Shown here: positions 17,366-25,975 of the stretch, piece by piece
Numbering within the stretch: position 1 is the first letter of the stretch
How the letters are laid out: each line of letters begins with the position of its first letter
Source: Kribbella sandramycini
Lineage (GTDB): Bacteria > Actinomycetota > Actinomycetes > Propionibacteriales > Kribbellaceae
NCBI RefSeq assembly: GCF_013131805.1
Contig: NZ_JABJRC010000001.1
Coordinates: 1,612,001 to 1,676,000, forward strand
Length of the DNA stretch: 64,000 nt
Direction: 5' to 3'
Translations under genes and position numbers: made by a program
Notes under the pieces: model-generated
Told to the model about the DNA's origin: nothing
What the model saw: only the letters and a program-made list of their open reading frames with translations
Databases searched by the model: none

Positions 17366-17743
17366 TGGAGGTGGCGGGAATCGAACCCGCGTCCTTCAGC
17401 GTCGCTCCAAGACTTCTCCGGGCGCAGTCTGTTAAGTCGTTTTCTCAGTCCCAGCGCTCATACAGACATGTCGCTGACAGACTCAGTCACTGTGAATGTC
17501 CCACATCAACCCCGTGACCGGGCTAATGCAGCGAGCTCCCTAGCTGAGGCCAGGAACCGGGTCGGAAGCATCCCCGGGCTGACCGCTTCTTTAAGTGCTC
17601 AGGCCGTCAGGCGGCGAGAGCGAAGCTACTGCGCGACTTAGCGTTGGCAGTTATTGGTTTCCAGAGATCGTTTACGAGATAACCCTGGATCCTCGGCCCG
17701 CTTCTCTTGGAACTAACGTCCAAAGTCGAAACCGTTCACCCCC
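17366..17743 (-). ncRNA. ssrA: tmRNA (transfer-messenger RNA)
   Basis: The 5' GGGGGUG (from 17743) pairs with 3' CACCUCC (17373-17367) as a 7-bp acceptor stem with one G-U, followed by an A discriminator. The genome does not encode the terminal CCA. The T-arm (GGTTCGATTCC) and the 5' GGTTTCGAC landmark are present. The tag frame lies at 17648-17607 and encodes ANAKSRSSFALAA then TGA, ending in the ALAA degradation signal of actinobacteria. It rescues stalled ribosomes together with SmpB, encoded at 19914-20390 on the same strand. Confidence 0.97.
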
Positions 17744-17827
17744 TGTTGAGTTGTCAAACTCCCACCCAGACCTCGGGTGGAAGATCCACACTATCAAGTC
17801 CAACAAGCTGGGCGCACCTGGGATTCC

Positions 17828-18388
17828 CTACTTGATCAGGCGCAGGGTGAACGGGTAGCGGAAGTTCGAGCCGGCCGCGGTGGCGATCCCGCCGACGCCG
17901 GTGAGGATGAACCACATGATGCCGAGGATCGGGAAGACGAAGCCGAGCCAGGAGCCGACGATCCCGGTGGCGATCCCGGCGGCGGCGAAGGCGAGGAAGG
18001 CCGTGAGCTGGAAGTTCAGGGCCTCGACGGCGTGCCGGCGGACGGCGGGATTCTGCTTGCCGGCGCTGGCGACGACGATCGCCGGGCCGACGAAGAAGGT
18101 CGGGTAGCCGAGCCAGTGCGCGACAGTGCCCATGCCGCGGCCGTCGCCGGTGTAGCGCTGGACGGGCGCCGGGCGGGTGAAGGCCGCCGGGACGTACGTC
18201 GGGACCGGGCGGGCGACGACGCCGTCGAACGAGCCGTTCAGCTCGGCCCGGGTGCGCGCCTTGAGCGCGAGGTCGACGCGGGTGTCGAACTCCATGTGGT
18301 CGATGCGGCCGTCGGCGTACATCTCTTTCAGGATCTCGACGGCGCGATCCCGTTGTTCCGGCGTCACCAGCAGCTCTGAAGTGGACAT
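17828..18388 (-). CDS. DUF1707-DUF4870 membrane protein
   Basis: 186 residues from ATG 18388; an ATG at 18424 is an alternative start. A DUF1707 domain covers residues 5-60 (LLVTPEQRDRAVEILKEMYADGRIDHMEFDTRVDLALKA). A Pro-rich linker leads to a DUF4870 domain with the sequence HWLGYPTFFVGPAIV, RHAVEALNFQLTAFL and three membrane helices. This fusion is common in actinobacteria; function unknown. It lies just upstream of ssrA on the same strand. Confidence 0.88.
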   Translation of the reverse strand: MSTSELLVTPEQRDRAVEILKEMYADGRIDHMEFDTRVDLALKARTRAELNGSFDGVVARPVPTYVPAAFTRPAPVQRYTGDGRGMGTVAHWLGYPTFFVGPAIVVASAGKQNPAVRRHAVEALNFQLTAFLAFAAAGIATGIVGSWLGFVFPILGIMWFILTGVGGIATAAGSNFRYPFTLRLIK

Positions 18389-18470
18389 GTATCCACTGTC
18401 GCCGCCGAACGCCGTCCACCCCATCGGGTGCGCCCCGGAAGTGCCCCTGAGCCGACCCGGAAGCGCGTCC

Positions 18471-18490
18471 TTGACTTCAAGCGCTTGAAG
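18471..18490 (+). promoter_or_regulatory. MerR-type promoter with perfect palindrome
   Basis: TTGACT (-35, 18471-18476) is fused to the perfect 16-bp palindrome CTTCAAGCGCTTGAAG (18475-18490). A long dyad just inside the -35 box is the hallmark of MerR-family operators. It lies 17 bases ahead of the MerR gene, so autoregulation of the MerR-reductase operon is likely. Confidence 0.75.
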
Positions 18491-18507
18491 TTTGTCACCC
18501 TGGGTGC

Positions 18508-18939
18508 ATGTTCACCATTCAGGACGTGTCCCGCCGATCCGGGCTGAGCGAGCCGACCGTGCGGTACTACGAACAGGTCGGGCTGATCGGCCCGATCCAG
18601 CGTGACGAGAGCAGCGGCCACCGCCGGTACGACGACGCGGACCTGCACACCCTGGAGTCGCTGGCTTGCCTGCGGGCGACCGGGGTCGGCATCGAGGACA
18701 TGCGGACCTACCAGGCGAACCGCGCCCGGGGCCGCGCAGCCGCGGCGGAACAGCGTGAGCTGCTGCTGCGGCACGCCGAGCGGATCGAGGCCGAGATCGC
18801 GGCCCAGCACGTACGCCTGGAGTACCTCCGCCAGAAGGCGGCGCTCTGGGACGCACGCGAGCGCGGCGACGCCGCCGCGGAGGCAACCGCCACCGAACGC
18901 GTCCTGGCGGTCATCACCCGATTGGAGCCAGTCAAATGA
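18508..18939 (+). CDS. MerR-family transcriptional regulator
   Basis: 143 residues. Residues 2-70 form the MerR winged helix (FTIQDVSRRSGLSEPTVRYYEQVGLIGPIQRDESSGHRRYDDADL), followed by a long dimerisation coiled coil (about 75-115). No Cys cluster at the C terminus, so it is not a metal sensor of the CueR type; it resembles the NmlR/small-molecule subgroup. It overlaps the reductase gene as ATGA. Confidence 0.92.
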   Translation: MFTIQDVSRRSGLSEPTVRYYEQVGLIGPIQRDESSGHRRYDDADLHTLESLACLRATGVGIEDMRTYQANRARGRAAAAEQRELLLRHAERIEAEIAAQHVRLEYLRQKAALWDARERGDAAAEATATERVLAVITRLEPVK

Positions 18940-19898
18940 GTCCCACCCTGGTCACCGGCGGATCCGGTTACCTGAGCACCCACGTCATCGCGGCCCTGCT
19001 GCGCGCGGGGCGCGACGTCCGCACAACCGTCCGTTCCCTCGACCGCGAGGCCGAGCTGCGCGCCGCCGTACGCCGAGGCGACGCCGACGACTCGGGTCTC
19101 GAACTCGTCGTCGCCGACCTCTCCGCGGACGACGGCTGGGAGCTCGCGGTCAAAGGCGTCGAAGAGGTCCATCACGTCGCCTCCCCGATCCCGATCGTCG
19201 CTCCGGACGACCCCGAGGAGCTGATCCGCCCGGCCCGCGACGGGGCCCTCCGCGTCCTGCGAGCCGCTCGCGACGCCGGCGTCCGGCGCGTCGTCCTCAC
19301 CTCGTCGTTCGCCGCGGTCGGCTACACCCCGAAACCCGGCGCCGAGTTCACCGAGGACGACTGGACCGACCCGGACACCCCCGGCCTCGCCGCCTACCCC
19401 CGCTCCAAAACCATCGCCGAGCGCGCCGCCTGGGACTTCATGCGGGACGCCGACACCGAACTCGTCACCGTCAACCCCACCGGCATCTTCGGCCCGACTC
19501 TCACCACCAAGCTCGGCTCCTCCGCCCAGCTCATCAAACTCATGCTCGACGGCGGCATGCCCGTCGCCCCACGCGCCCGCTTCGGCGTCGTCGACGTCCG
19601 CGACGTCGCCGACCTGCATCTCCTGGCCATGGCCGCACCCCAAGCCGCCGGCAACCGCTACCTGGCCGTCTCCGACGACCCAGCCACCAGCTTCCTCGAG
19701 CTGGCCACCCTCCTCCGCACCCACCGCGGCGCCACCCAAGCCCCCACCACCGAAGCCCCCGGCCCAGACCTCCCCCGCCCAGTCATCCACAACACCCGAG
19801 CCCGCACCGACCTCAGCTGGACCCCACGCCCCGCCCCCCAAACCATCCTCGAAACAGCCGACAGCCTCCGAACCCTCGCCCTATTCAAAACCCGCTAA
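18936..19898 (+). CDS. NAD(P)-dependent epimerase/aldehyde reductase (extended SDR)
   Basis: 320 residues. The nucleotide-binding loop is TGGSGYLS, with Ser in place of the usual third Gly. VLTSSFAAVGY and YPRSK supply the Ser/Tyr/Lys catalytic set; NPTGIFGP is the substrate-side motif of dihydroflavonol-reductase-like SDRs. It is the only gene controlled with the MerR regulator, suggesting detoxification of a carbonyl compound. The substrate is not known. Confidence 0.88.
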   Translation: MSPTLVTGGSGYLSTHVIAALLRAGRDVRTTVRSLDREAELRAAVRRGDADDSGLELVVADLSADDGWELAVKGVEEVHHVASPIPIVAPDDPEELIRPARDGALRVLRAARDAGVRRVVLTSSFAAVGYTPKPGAEFTEDDWTDPDTPGLAAYPRSKTIAERAAWDFMRDADTELVTVNPTGIFGPTLTTKLGSSAQLIKLMLDGGMPVAPRARFGVVDVRDVADLHLLAMAAPQAAGNRYLAVSDDPATSFLELATLLRTHRGATQAPTTEAPGPDLPRPVIHNTRARTDLSWTPRPAPQTILETADSLRTLALFKTR

Positions 19899-19913
19899 GT
19901 GCGGGGCGTCCGG

Positions 19914-20390
19914 CTAGTTGCGGCGGGTTCGGTCGGAGAGGGCTCGCTGGGCTTCGCGGGAGGCTTGGCGTTCGGCGAGGGCGTGGCGTTTGTCGTAGTC
20001 CTTCTTGCCGCGGCCGGTGGCGAGCTCGACTTTTGCGTAGCCGTCCTTGAAGTACAGGGAGAGCGGGATGAGGGAGACGCCCTGTTGCTCCACGGCTTTG
20101 ATGAGTTTCTGGACTTCTTCTTTGTGGAGCAGCAGTTTGCGGGTCCGGCGGGGCTCGTGGTTGGTCCAGGTGCCGTGTTTGTACTCGGGGATGTGCATAC
20201 CCTGCAGCCACAGCTCGCTGCCGCGGACGGCCGCGAAGGCGTCGACGAGGGAGGCCCGGCCCTGCCGCAGGGACTTGACCTCCGTCCCGGTCAGCACCAG
20301 CCCGGCCTCCACGACATCATCGATGTGGTAGTCGTGTCGCGCCTTGCGATTCTGCGCGATCGGCTTGCTCTGGCCGGTCTGTTTCACCAT
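19914..20390 (-). CDS. smpB: SsrA-binding protein SmpB
   Basis: 158 residues with the full SmpB layout: [10 protein letters not shown] at the start, [32 protein letters not shown], and the basic C-terminal tail [17 protein letters not shown] that mimics mRNA in the decoding centre. It binds tmRNA (17366-17743) and delivers it to stalled ribosomes. Follows the M23 gene on the same strand with 21 bases between them. Confidence 0.98.
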   Translation of the reverse strand: MVKQTGQSKPIAQNRKARHDYHIDDVVEAGLVLTGTEVKSLRQGRASLVDAFAAVRGSELWLQGMHIPEYKHGTWTNHEPRRTRKLLLHKEEVQKLIKAVEQQGVSLIPLSLYFKDGYAKVELATGRGKKDYDKRHALAERQASREAQRALSDRTRRN

Positions 20391-20411
20391 CCGACCAGTA
20401 TCTCAGACCGC

Positions 20412-21845
20412 CTACAGCCACTTCATCGGATTAACCACGCGACCGTCCTGGTACACCATGAAGTGCAGGTGACAGCCCGTCGAGTAGCCGGTGGTGCCGA
20501 CGTACCCGATGATCTCGCCGCGGGTGACACGTTCGCCGACGCGCGCCTTGTAGCGGGACAGGTGGTTGTAGACGCTGGTGACGGAGTGCCCGCCGATCAC
20601 GCCGTGCGAGATGAAGATCCGGTTGCCGTAGCCGCCGTTGTAGTAACGGTCGGTGACCCGTCCGCTGGCCGCGGCGCGGATCGGCGTACCGCAGCCGGCG
20701 CCGAAGTCGGTGCCGTCGTGCAGTTTCCAGTAGTGCAGGATCGGGTGGAACCGCATCCCGAACGGTGAGGTGATGTAGGTGTCGACCGGCCGGCTCAGCC
20801 GCCCGCCGCCGTCGTCCGGGTCGTCCGGAATCTGGCGCGGCGGCCGGCCCTCGCGCCGGGCCTTCTCCCGCTCCGCCTTCTCCCGGGCGGCCTTGCGGCG
20901 CTCGGCGGCGGCCTTCTCGGCTCGGGCCCGCGCGATCAGCAGCTGCTCGACGCGGTTGCGCTCGGCAAGCAACGCGTTGTACTGCGCCTGCTCGGAGTTC
21001 TTCTCCCGCTCGGCGCGCTTGTACAGCGTCAGCTTCTCGATCCGGATCGCGTCGGCCTCGGCCTTGTCCGCCGCGACCTGCTTGGTCAGCTCGGTGACCT
21101 GCTTGACCGTCTTGGCGGACTCCGCGCGCGCGGCGGCGGCCGCTTTCTCGGCGGCGGCGACCTTGACCCGCTTGCTGGCCAGCTGCGCCTGGGCGTTGTT
21201 CAGGTTGGCCAGCGCGTTGCTCTGGATGCCGAACACGTTCCGTTGCACCTGGATGCCGGTGGCAACATCCGCCGGCGAGGCCCCGCGGAGCGCGATACTC
21301 AACCCGACCAGGCTGTTCTGCTGCTGGTACGCCGAGCGCACCGCCCGGCCCGCGAGCGCGCGCTTCTCCGCGATCTGCCGCTCACCCTCCTCGACATCCG
21401 CGACAGCGCCCCGAAGGGCCCGCTCCGCGGCGGCGAGCTTGCTCGCGGCAACCACGTCCGCGGCCTTCGCGGCGGCGAGTCGCCCCTGGGCGGCGGCGTA
21501 CCGGACCTGGACGGCCTCGAACCGGACCTGCGCCTGGTTGTAGGAGGCAACGGACTTGCCGAGCTGGTCGGACGCCTCCGCGAGCTCGGTCTTGGACTTG
21601 CCGAGCTCGGCGTCCAGCTGCTTCTTCTTGGCGGCTGGGTCCGGCGGGTCCGCCTGGGCAGCGGGTACCGCCGCCAGCACTCCGGCGGACAGGGACAGGA
21701 CAAGGCAGCATGCGGCAACGACCGTCTGCCGCCCCTGCGGTCTCGTGCGGGAACGCGGGTGCGGCGTGGTCGGTGTGCCGGTGCTGTCGTCTCGCTTGAT
21801 GCTCCCCCGCTCAGGCGGGTTCGCACCGGGGAAGTGCGGGACCAC
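20412..21845 (-). CDS. Secreted coiled-coil M23 peptidase (FtsEX-associated type)
   Basis: 477 residues, GTG 21845 with AAGGGG upstream; no other start lies before the signal sequence. An N-terminal tail of nearly 40 residues precedes the signal peptide (VVAACCLVLSLSAGVLAAVPAAQA). Residues about 70-330 are two long coiled coils. The C-terminal LytM domain keeps the zinc ligands: LHDGTDFGAG (His, Asp), YNHL, and GCHLHF (His-x-His). Order coiled coil then M23 next to ftsX resembles EnvC/RipC/PcsB partners that FtsEX activates for septum splitting. Unlike E. coli EnvC the zinc site is complete, so this protein can itself be a hydrolase. Confidence 0.92.
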   Translation of the reverse strand: MVPHFPGANPPERGSIKRDDSTGTPTTPHPRSRTRPQGRQTVVAACCLVLSLSAGVLAAVPAAQADPPDPAAKKKQLDAELGKSKTELAEASDQLGKSVASYNQAQVRFEAVQVRYAAAQGRLAAAKAADVVAASKLAAAERALRGAVADVEEGERQIAEKRALAGRAVRSAYQQQNSLVGLSIALRGASPADVATGIQVQRNVFGIQSNALANLNNAQAQLASKRVKVAAAEKAAAAARAESAKTVKQVTELTKQVAADKAEADAIRIEKLTLYKRAEREKNSEQAQYNALLAERNRVEQLLIARARAEKAAAERRKAAREKAEREKARREGRPPRQIPDDPDDGGGRLSRPVDTYITSPFGMRFHPILHYWKLHDGTDFGAGCGTPIRAAASGRVTDRYYNGGYGNRIFISHGVIGGHSVTSVYNHLSRYKARVGERVTRGEIIGYVGTTGYSTGCHLHFMVYQDGRVVNPMKWL

Positions 21846-21875
21846 AGGTCGACCCCTTGCGTCTTGAGTTGGGTT

Positions 21876-21900
21876 CGTGCAGTGAGACTTCTACTGCACG
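21876..21900 (-). promoter_or_regulatory. Hairpin between ftsX and the M23 gene
   Basis: CGTGCAGT (21876-21883) and ACTGCACG (21893-21900) form a perfect 8-bp stem with a 9-base loop. It lies in the 69-base gap between ftsX and the M23 gene. No U tract; could trim or uncouple expression of the hydrolase from ftsEX. Confidence 0.4.
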
Positions 21901-21914
21901 ATAAGTCACCCGGC

Positions 21915-22826
21915 TCAGACTTTGAGGTATTTCCGGGTTGTCAGGAATGTCGGGACCACGGCCAGCACCAGGCCGACGACCACCATGATGAGCGTGGCGC
22001 GGAAGGTTTCGGTCGCGCCGACCCACTCCCAGACCCGGAACGTCTCCTGGGCGCGCCGCATCACCACGAAGTACACCCCGAGCCAAAGGGTGCCGCAGGC
22101 AAACGCCGCGCCGATCAGGGCCGCCAGCACCGCTTCGAGCAGGAACGGTAGCTGGATGTAGAAGTTCGAGGCGCCCACCAGGCGCATGATGCCTATCTCT
22201 CGTCTCCGGGCGTACGCCGCCAATCGGATCGTGTTGGAGATCTGCATCAGCGCCGCGATCAGCAACAGCGCCGCGGCTATGTAGGCGCCGAATTGAAGAC
22301 CTTCGAGGGCTTTGAACAACGGATCGAGGTACTGCCGGAGGTCTTGGACCGTATCGACCCCGGGTAAGCCGGCGACCGCGCTGACCAGGTTCTGGTAGCG
22401 CTGCGGATCTCGGAGTTTGACCCGGAACGACTCCTGCATCTGGTCCTCGGTGACCGTCGAGACGATCGGCGAGTCCTTGTACAGCTTCTTGAACTGGGTG
22501 AACGCTTCCTTCTTCGACTCGCCGAAGACGCCGTCCGGCGCGGTGTCCGGGTTCGACTCGATCACCTGGCGGATCCGGTTCTTCTGCTCAGCCGTCACCT
22601 CGGCGCCCGAGCAGCCGCGGCCGCCGGAGTCCTTGGTGCACATGAAGACCGAGATCTGGATCTTGTCGTACCAGTTGCCCTTCATCAGCTCGACCTGCTC
22701 GCGAGCCAGCAGCGCGCTGCCGAACAGCGACAGCGACACCCAGATCGTGACGACGACCGCGATCGTCATCGACAGGTTCCGCTTCAGGCCGATGCCCAGG
22801 TCGGAGAGGATGTAGTTCAAACGCAT
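21915..22826 (-). CDS. ftsX: Cell division protein FtsX
   Basis: 303 residues. One membrane helix near residues 20-42, a large outer loop (about 45-175) with a Cys pair (MCTKDSGGRGCSG) typical of actinobacterial FtsX, then three helices including AAALLLIAALMQISNTIRLAAYARRREIGIMRLVGAS, the conserved FtsX/MacB-like segment. Works with FtsE to control peptidoglycan hydrolysis at the septum. Lies 41 bases after ftsE. Confidence 0.96.
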   Translation of the reverse strand: MRLNYILSDLGIGLKRNLSMTIAVVVTIWVSLSLFGSALLAREQVELMKGNWYDKIQISVFMCTKDSGGRGCSGAEVTAEQKNRIRQVIESNPDTAPDGVFGESKKEAFTQFKKLYKDSPIVSTVTEDQMQESFRVKLRDPQRYQNLVSAVAGLPGVDTVQDLRQYLDPLFKALEGLQFGAYIAAALLLIAALMQISNTIRLAAYARRREIGIMRLVGASNFYIQLPFLLEAVLAALIGAAFACGTLWLGVYFVVMRRAQETFRVWEWVGATETFRATLIMVVVGLVLAVVPTFLTTRKYLKV

Positions 22827-22867
22827 TGTTCAGTCAGTCCCTGTGATTGGCCTGTACTCGGCGGCGG

Positions 22868-23557
22868 TCAGTGCTGGTAGCCGTAGACGCCGCGCGACTC
22901 GTCGCGGACGACATGACCGTTCTCCAGCTCGATCACGCGCTTGCGCATCTGGTTCACGATCGAGACGTCGTGGGTGGCCATCACCACGGTCGTCCCGGTC
23001 CGGTTGATCCGGTCGAGCAGTTTCATGATGCCCTCGGACGTCGCCGGGTCCAGGTTTCCGGTCGGCTCGTCGGCGATCAGGATCATCGGCCGGTTCACGA
23101 ACGCGCGCGCGATCGCGACCCGCTGCTGCTCACCGCCGGACAGCTCGTCGGGCAGCCGGTCCTGCTTACCCTCCAGGCCGACCAGCTCCAGCACCTCGGG
23201 CACCGTCTTGCGGATGTGCGACCGCGGCTTGCCGATCACCTGCAGCGCGAACGCCACGTTTTCCGCGACCGTCTTGTTCGGCAGCAGCCGGAAGTCCTGG
23301 AACACGGTTCCGATCTGGCGGCGCATCTGCGGGATCCGCCAGCTGGCCAGCCGGTTCAGATCCTTGCCGGCCACCATGATGTGACCCTTGGACGTCCGGT
23401 GCTCACGCAGCACCAGCCGCAGGAACGTCGACTTGCCGGACCCGGAGGTACCGACCAGAAAGACGAACTCGCCTTTCTCGATCTCGACGTTGACGTTCAG
23501 CAGAGCGGCCTTGGACTGGCCCTCGTACGTCTTGGAAACATTCTCGAAGCGGATCAC
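22868..23557 (-). CDS. ftsE: Cell division ATP-binding protein FtsE
   Basis: 229 residues from GTG 23557; a longer frame upstream starts with non-conserved sequence. Walker [10 protein letters not shown] (36-44), Q-loop VFQDFRLL, signature LSGGEQQR, Walker [14 protein letters not shown]-loop THD. ATPase partner of FtsX. The sequence [11 protein letters not shown] is the standard FtsE opening, which supports this start. Confidence 0.96.
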   Translation of the reverse strand: MIRFENVSKTYEGQSKAALLNVNVEIEKGEFVFLVGTSGSGKSTFLRLVLREHRTSKGHIMVAGKDLNRLASWRIPQMRRQIGTVFQDFRLLPNKTVAENVAFALQVIGKPRSHIRKTVPEVLELVGLEGKQDRLPDELSGGEQQRVAIARAFVNRPMILIADEPTGNLDPATSEGIMKLLDRINRTGTTVVMATHDVSIVNQMRKRVIELENGHVVRDESRGVYGYQH

Positions 23558-23726
23558 GGGTTCATCCGGCCGTGGTCGGGAACAGGGAGCGACGCAGCGG
23601 TAACCACGAGGTGCACCGTACGCCACCGAAGCGGCCGCGCTAAGTCTAGGGGGCCAACGGCGCGCCGCCGACCACTTCGAGCGGTCTGCAACGATTGGGT
23701 GAATTTGTATATCCAGGAGTGGTCAC

Positions 23727-23736
23727 GTATATATAC
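23727..23736 (+). promoter_or_regulatory. AT-rich palindrome ahead of vapBC
   Basis: GTATATATAC is a perfect 10-bp palindrome 20 bases before the antitoxin ATG, with a further TTTGTATATCC at 23705-23715. In this GC-rich window it is a likely -10 box and VapB operator. Confidence 0.55.
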
Positions 23737-23756
23737 AGAGACATACCGTCGGTCTC

Positions 23757-23966
23757 ATGAAGACGGTGATCGATCTGGACGACCATGCACTGGAGCTCGC
23801 GGCGAAGGAGTTGGGGACCGTGACGAAGAAGGACACCGTCAATGCCGCGCTGGAGTTCGTCGCCCGGCGCCGGGAGCGGATCGAAGCTCTGCTCGACGAT
23901 CCCTACGGGCTCGGTGTCGGCGGCGATATCGACGATCCCGACATCATGCGCGGGGCGCGTCGTTGA
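23757..23966 (+). CDS. vapB: VapB-type antitoxin
   Basis: 69 residues. The N terminus MKTVIDLDDHALELAAKELGTVTKKDTVNAAL is a ribbon-helix-helix DNA-binding motif of VapB/DUF2191 antitoxins. The acidic C terminus (DDPYGLGVGGDIDDPDIM) is the usual toxin-neutralising tail. It overlaps the toxin gene by four bases (TTGA) and probably represses the pair through the palindrome at 23727. Confidence 0.9.
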   Translation: MKTVIDLDDHALELAAKELGTVTKKDTVNAALEFVARRRERIEALLDDPYGLGVGGDIDDPDIMRGARR

Positions 23967-24400
23967 GCGCAGTCGCCACCATCGGCAAGCTGTACCTGAT
24001 CGACACCTCGGCCTTGGCGCGCAGCAAACACGCAGCGGTTCGCGCGGTGATTGCGGGGCTGGTGGTGGATCGTGCCGCTGCCACCTGCGTAACGGTTGAT
24101 CTGGAGGTCGGCTATTCGGGGCGGAATCACCAAGAGTTCCAACGGGTCGCCGAGCGCCGAAGAGCGCTGTACGTCAATCTGCCGATGACGGAGTCGGCCG
24201 CCGAGCGGGCGCGAGAAGTGCAGTCCCGGATGTCCGCTCGCGGTCAGCTCCGCGCCGCCGGCATCGTCGACCTCATGACGGCCGCGGTAGCCGAGCAGCA
24301 CGGCGCCACAGTGCTGCACTACGACTCCGATTTCGAGCACATCGCCGCCGTGACAGGGCAGCCGCAGTTGTGGATCGCGCCGCGGGGCAGTTTGAACTGA
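23963..24400 (+). CDS. vapC: VapC-type PIN ribonuclease toxin
   Basis: 145 residues from TTG 23963, coupled to vapB. PIN acidic residues: LIDTSALAR (D14), VDLEVGYSGR (Glu), and IVDLMTAAVAEQHGATVLHYDSDFEHIA (Asp residues). A magnesium-dependent endoribonuclease toxin by family. All key acidic positions appear intact, so it is probably functional, in contrast to the nearby higBA remnant. Confidence 0.9.
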   Translation: MSAVATIGKLYLIDTSALARSKHAAVRAVIAGLVVDRAAATCVTVDLEVGYSGRNHQEFQRVAERRRALYVNLPMTESAAERAREVQSRMSARGQLRAAGIVDLMTAAVAEQHGATVLHYDSDFEHIAAVTGQPQLWIAPRGSLN

Positions 24401-24411
24401 CCGGCCCGGGA

Positions 24412-25455
24412 TCAGGCGTCGGAGAGGCGGGCGATGGTGGCGGAGGCTCGGCGGACAATGGGGACGGGGCCGGCGGGGAGGACGTCGCCGATGAAGGTGT
24501 AGTGCTCGAGGATGGCGGGGTCCACGTCGCCGGGGCGGTGGCGGCTGTGGTCGCGGACCCAGTCGATGATGTCGCCCCAGCCGGGGGCAGCGAGGGAGCC
24601 GCCGAAGTGCTGGACGGAGAGGCCGGCGCAGAGGTTGCCGAAGGCGAGGCGGTGGGCCAGGGGCCAGCCGCGGAGAGTGCCGAGGACGAGGGAGGCGAGG
24701 AAGACGTCGCCGGCGCCGGTGGGGTCGTAGGAGCGGACGGGGAGGGCCGGGATGTGCTCCTCTTCGCCGGTGGCCGAGTCGATGGCCAGGACGCCGTCCG
24801 CGCCGTTGGTGACGACGGCCAGCGGGACGCGGTCGGCGAGTTTGTGGAGGGCGGCCTTCGGGGTGTCGGTGCGGGTGTAGGCCATCGCCTCGGAGGCGTT
24901 CGGCGTGAACGCGTGGAAGCCGTCCAGGACGTCGAGGACGGCGGGCGACCACTCGTCGGTCGGGTCCCAGCCGACGTCGCCGAACAGCAGCGCGCCGGAC
25001 TGCTTGGCCTCCAGCGTCCAGTCGGGCAACTCGTCGGCGACGGGCACGATCGCGGAGCGGGTGTTCAGCCCGGGACCGACCAGTTTGCTCGGGTTGCCGG
25101 GGGCCTCGTGGGCGTGGGTGACCATCGCCCGGTCCCGATCGATCGACATCGAGACGGTGACCGGTGAGTGCCAGTGGCCGATCCGGCGCGAGTGCGAGAG
25201 GTCGACGCCTTCCTGGTCGGCCAGGGTGCGCCAGCAGAAGTCGGCGTACACGTCGTCGCCGAAGACCGCGGCGAGCCCGCTCTTCAGGCCGAGCCGGCTG
25301 GCGGCGATGGCGAAGTTCGCGACGCCGCCGGGGCACGAGCCCATCCCCTCGGCGAAGATCTCGGTGCCGGTGGTCGGCGCGGATTCGAGGCCGGTGAGCA
25401 CGATGTCGAGGAACACGGTCCCCTGCACGAATACGTCGTACGTCTCGTCGTTCAC
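24412..25455 (-). CDS. PfkB-family carbohydrate kinase
   Basis: About 347 residues. AAGGAGCGAGG ahead of GTG 25455 favours that start; an ATG at 25476 is also in frame but lacks a ribosome site. The ribokinase fold shows GGVANFAIAASRLG near residue 40 and the catalytic signature DPTGAGDVFLASLVLG with the base Asp. Likely substrate is a sugar or nucleoside; nothing nearby names it. Single gene, convergent with vapC. Confidence 0.88.
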   Translation of the reverse strand: MNDETYDVFVQGTVFLDIVLTGLESAPTTGTEIFAEGMGSCPGGVANFAIAASRLGLKSGLAAVFGDDVYADFCWRTLADQEGVDLSHSRRIGHWHSPVTVSMSIDRDRAMVTHAHEAPGNPSKLVGPGLNTRSAIVPVADELPDWTLEAKQSGALLFGDVGWDPTDEWSPAVLDVLDGFHAFTPNASEAMAYTRTDTPKAALHKLADRVPLAVVTNGADGVLAIDSATGEEEHIPALPVRSYDPTGAGDVFLASLVLGTLRGWPLAHRLAFGNLCAGLSVQHFGGSLAAPGWGDIIDWVRDHSRHRPGDVDPAILEHYTFIGDVLPAGPVPIVRRASATIARLSDA

Positions 25456-25594
25456 GGTGACCTCGCTCCTTGTCATGCTGACTCGCGGGGGCGCGCGAAC
25501 CTGTCGGTGCCGGATGGAATGCTCCTACGTAACATCATCGACCGGTCAACGGCACGCAGCGGTGAGGAAACGTGATGGTTTGTGAGGTGTCGGC

Positions 25595-25975
25595 GTGATT
25601 CCCGTCTGGATCTCGGTGGTCGGCGTGGTGATGACCGTGCTGAGCCCGCTGCTCGCGCTCGGCGGCGTCATCCTGGGCGCCTATCTGACCCGCAAGTCCG
25701 ATCGCGAGCTCGACACCTGGCGGCATCGCGAGGAGACGATGCGGATGGTCCGCTGGGCCGTCGAGCAGATTCTCGAGGGCGACGAAGCGGGTACGGACGC
25801 CGGTGTCGTCACGCTCCGCTCACTGATGCGGTCGGAGCTGTTACAACCGGAGGACTACGACCTGGTCGCCGCGCTGACCGCGGCCGTGGCGATCGACCGG
25901 GTCGGCGCGGCCGCGTACGCTGAGATTGCGGACGCCGAGATCGAGGTCGTCGAAGGAGACGGTGAACATGGCTGA
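25595..25975 (+). CDS. Small single-helix membrane protein
   Basis: 126 residues, GTG 25595. One N-terminal membrane helix (IPVWISVVGVVMTVLSPLLALGGVILGAYL) and a soluble helical domain after a basic stop-transfer TRKSDRELDTWRHREE. No recognised family. It overlaps the next small gene by 8 bases, so the two are coupled. Resembles small actinobacterial proteins of unknown role. Confidence 0.65.
   Translation: MIPVWISVVGVVMTVLSPLLALGGVILGAYLTRKSDRELDTWRHREETMRMVRWAVEQILEGDEAGTDAGVVTLRSLMRSELLQPEDYDLVAALTAAVAIDRVGAAAYAEIADAEIEVVEGDGEHG

Noticed and set aside
21780..21870. Sequence GAGCGGGGGAGC ahead of the M23 gene (minus strand) resembles part of the ydaO c-di-AMP riboswitch, which often precedes wall hydrolase genes in actinobacteria.
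   Set aside because: The other conserved blocks (GGGGTGAATC-like and AGGTAGGG-like) are absent downstream, and the segment falls inside the coding start of the gene.
23558..24412. Long plus-strand frame joining DNA upstream of vapB to vapC.
   Set aside because: VapC starts at TTG 23963 coupled to VapB; the upstream part is a shadow of ftsE and the vapB gene.
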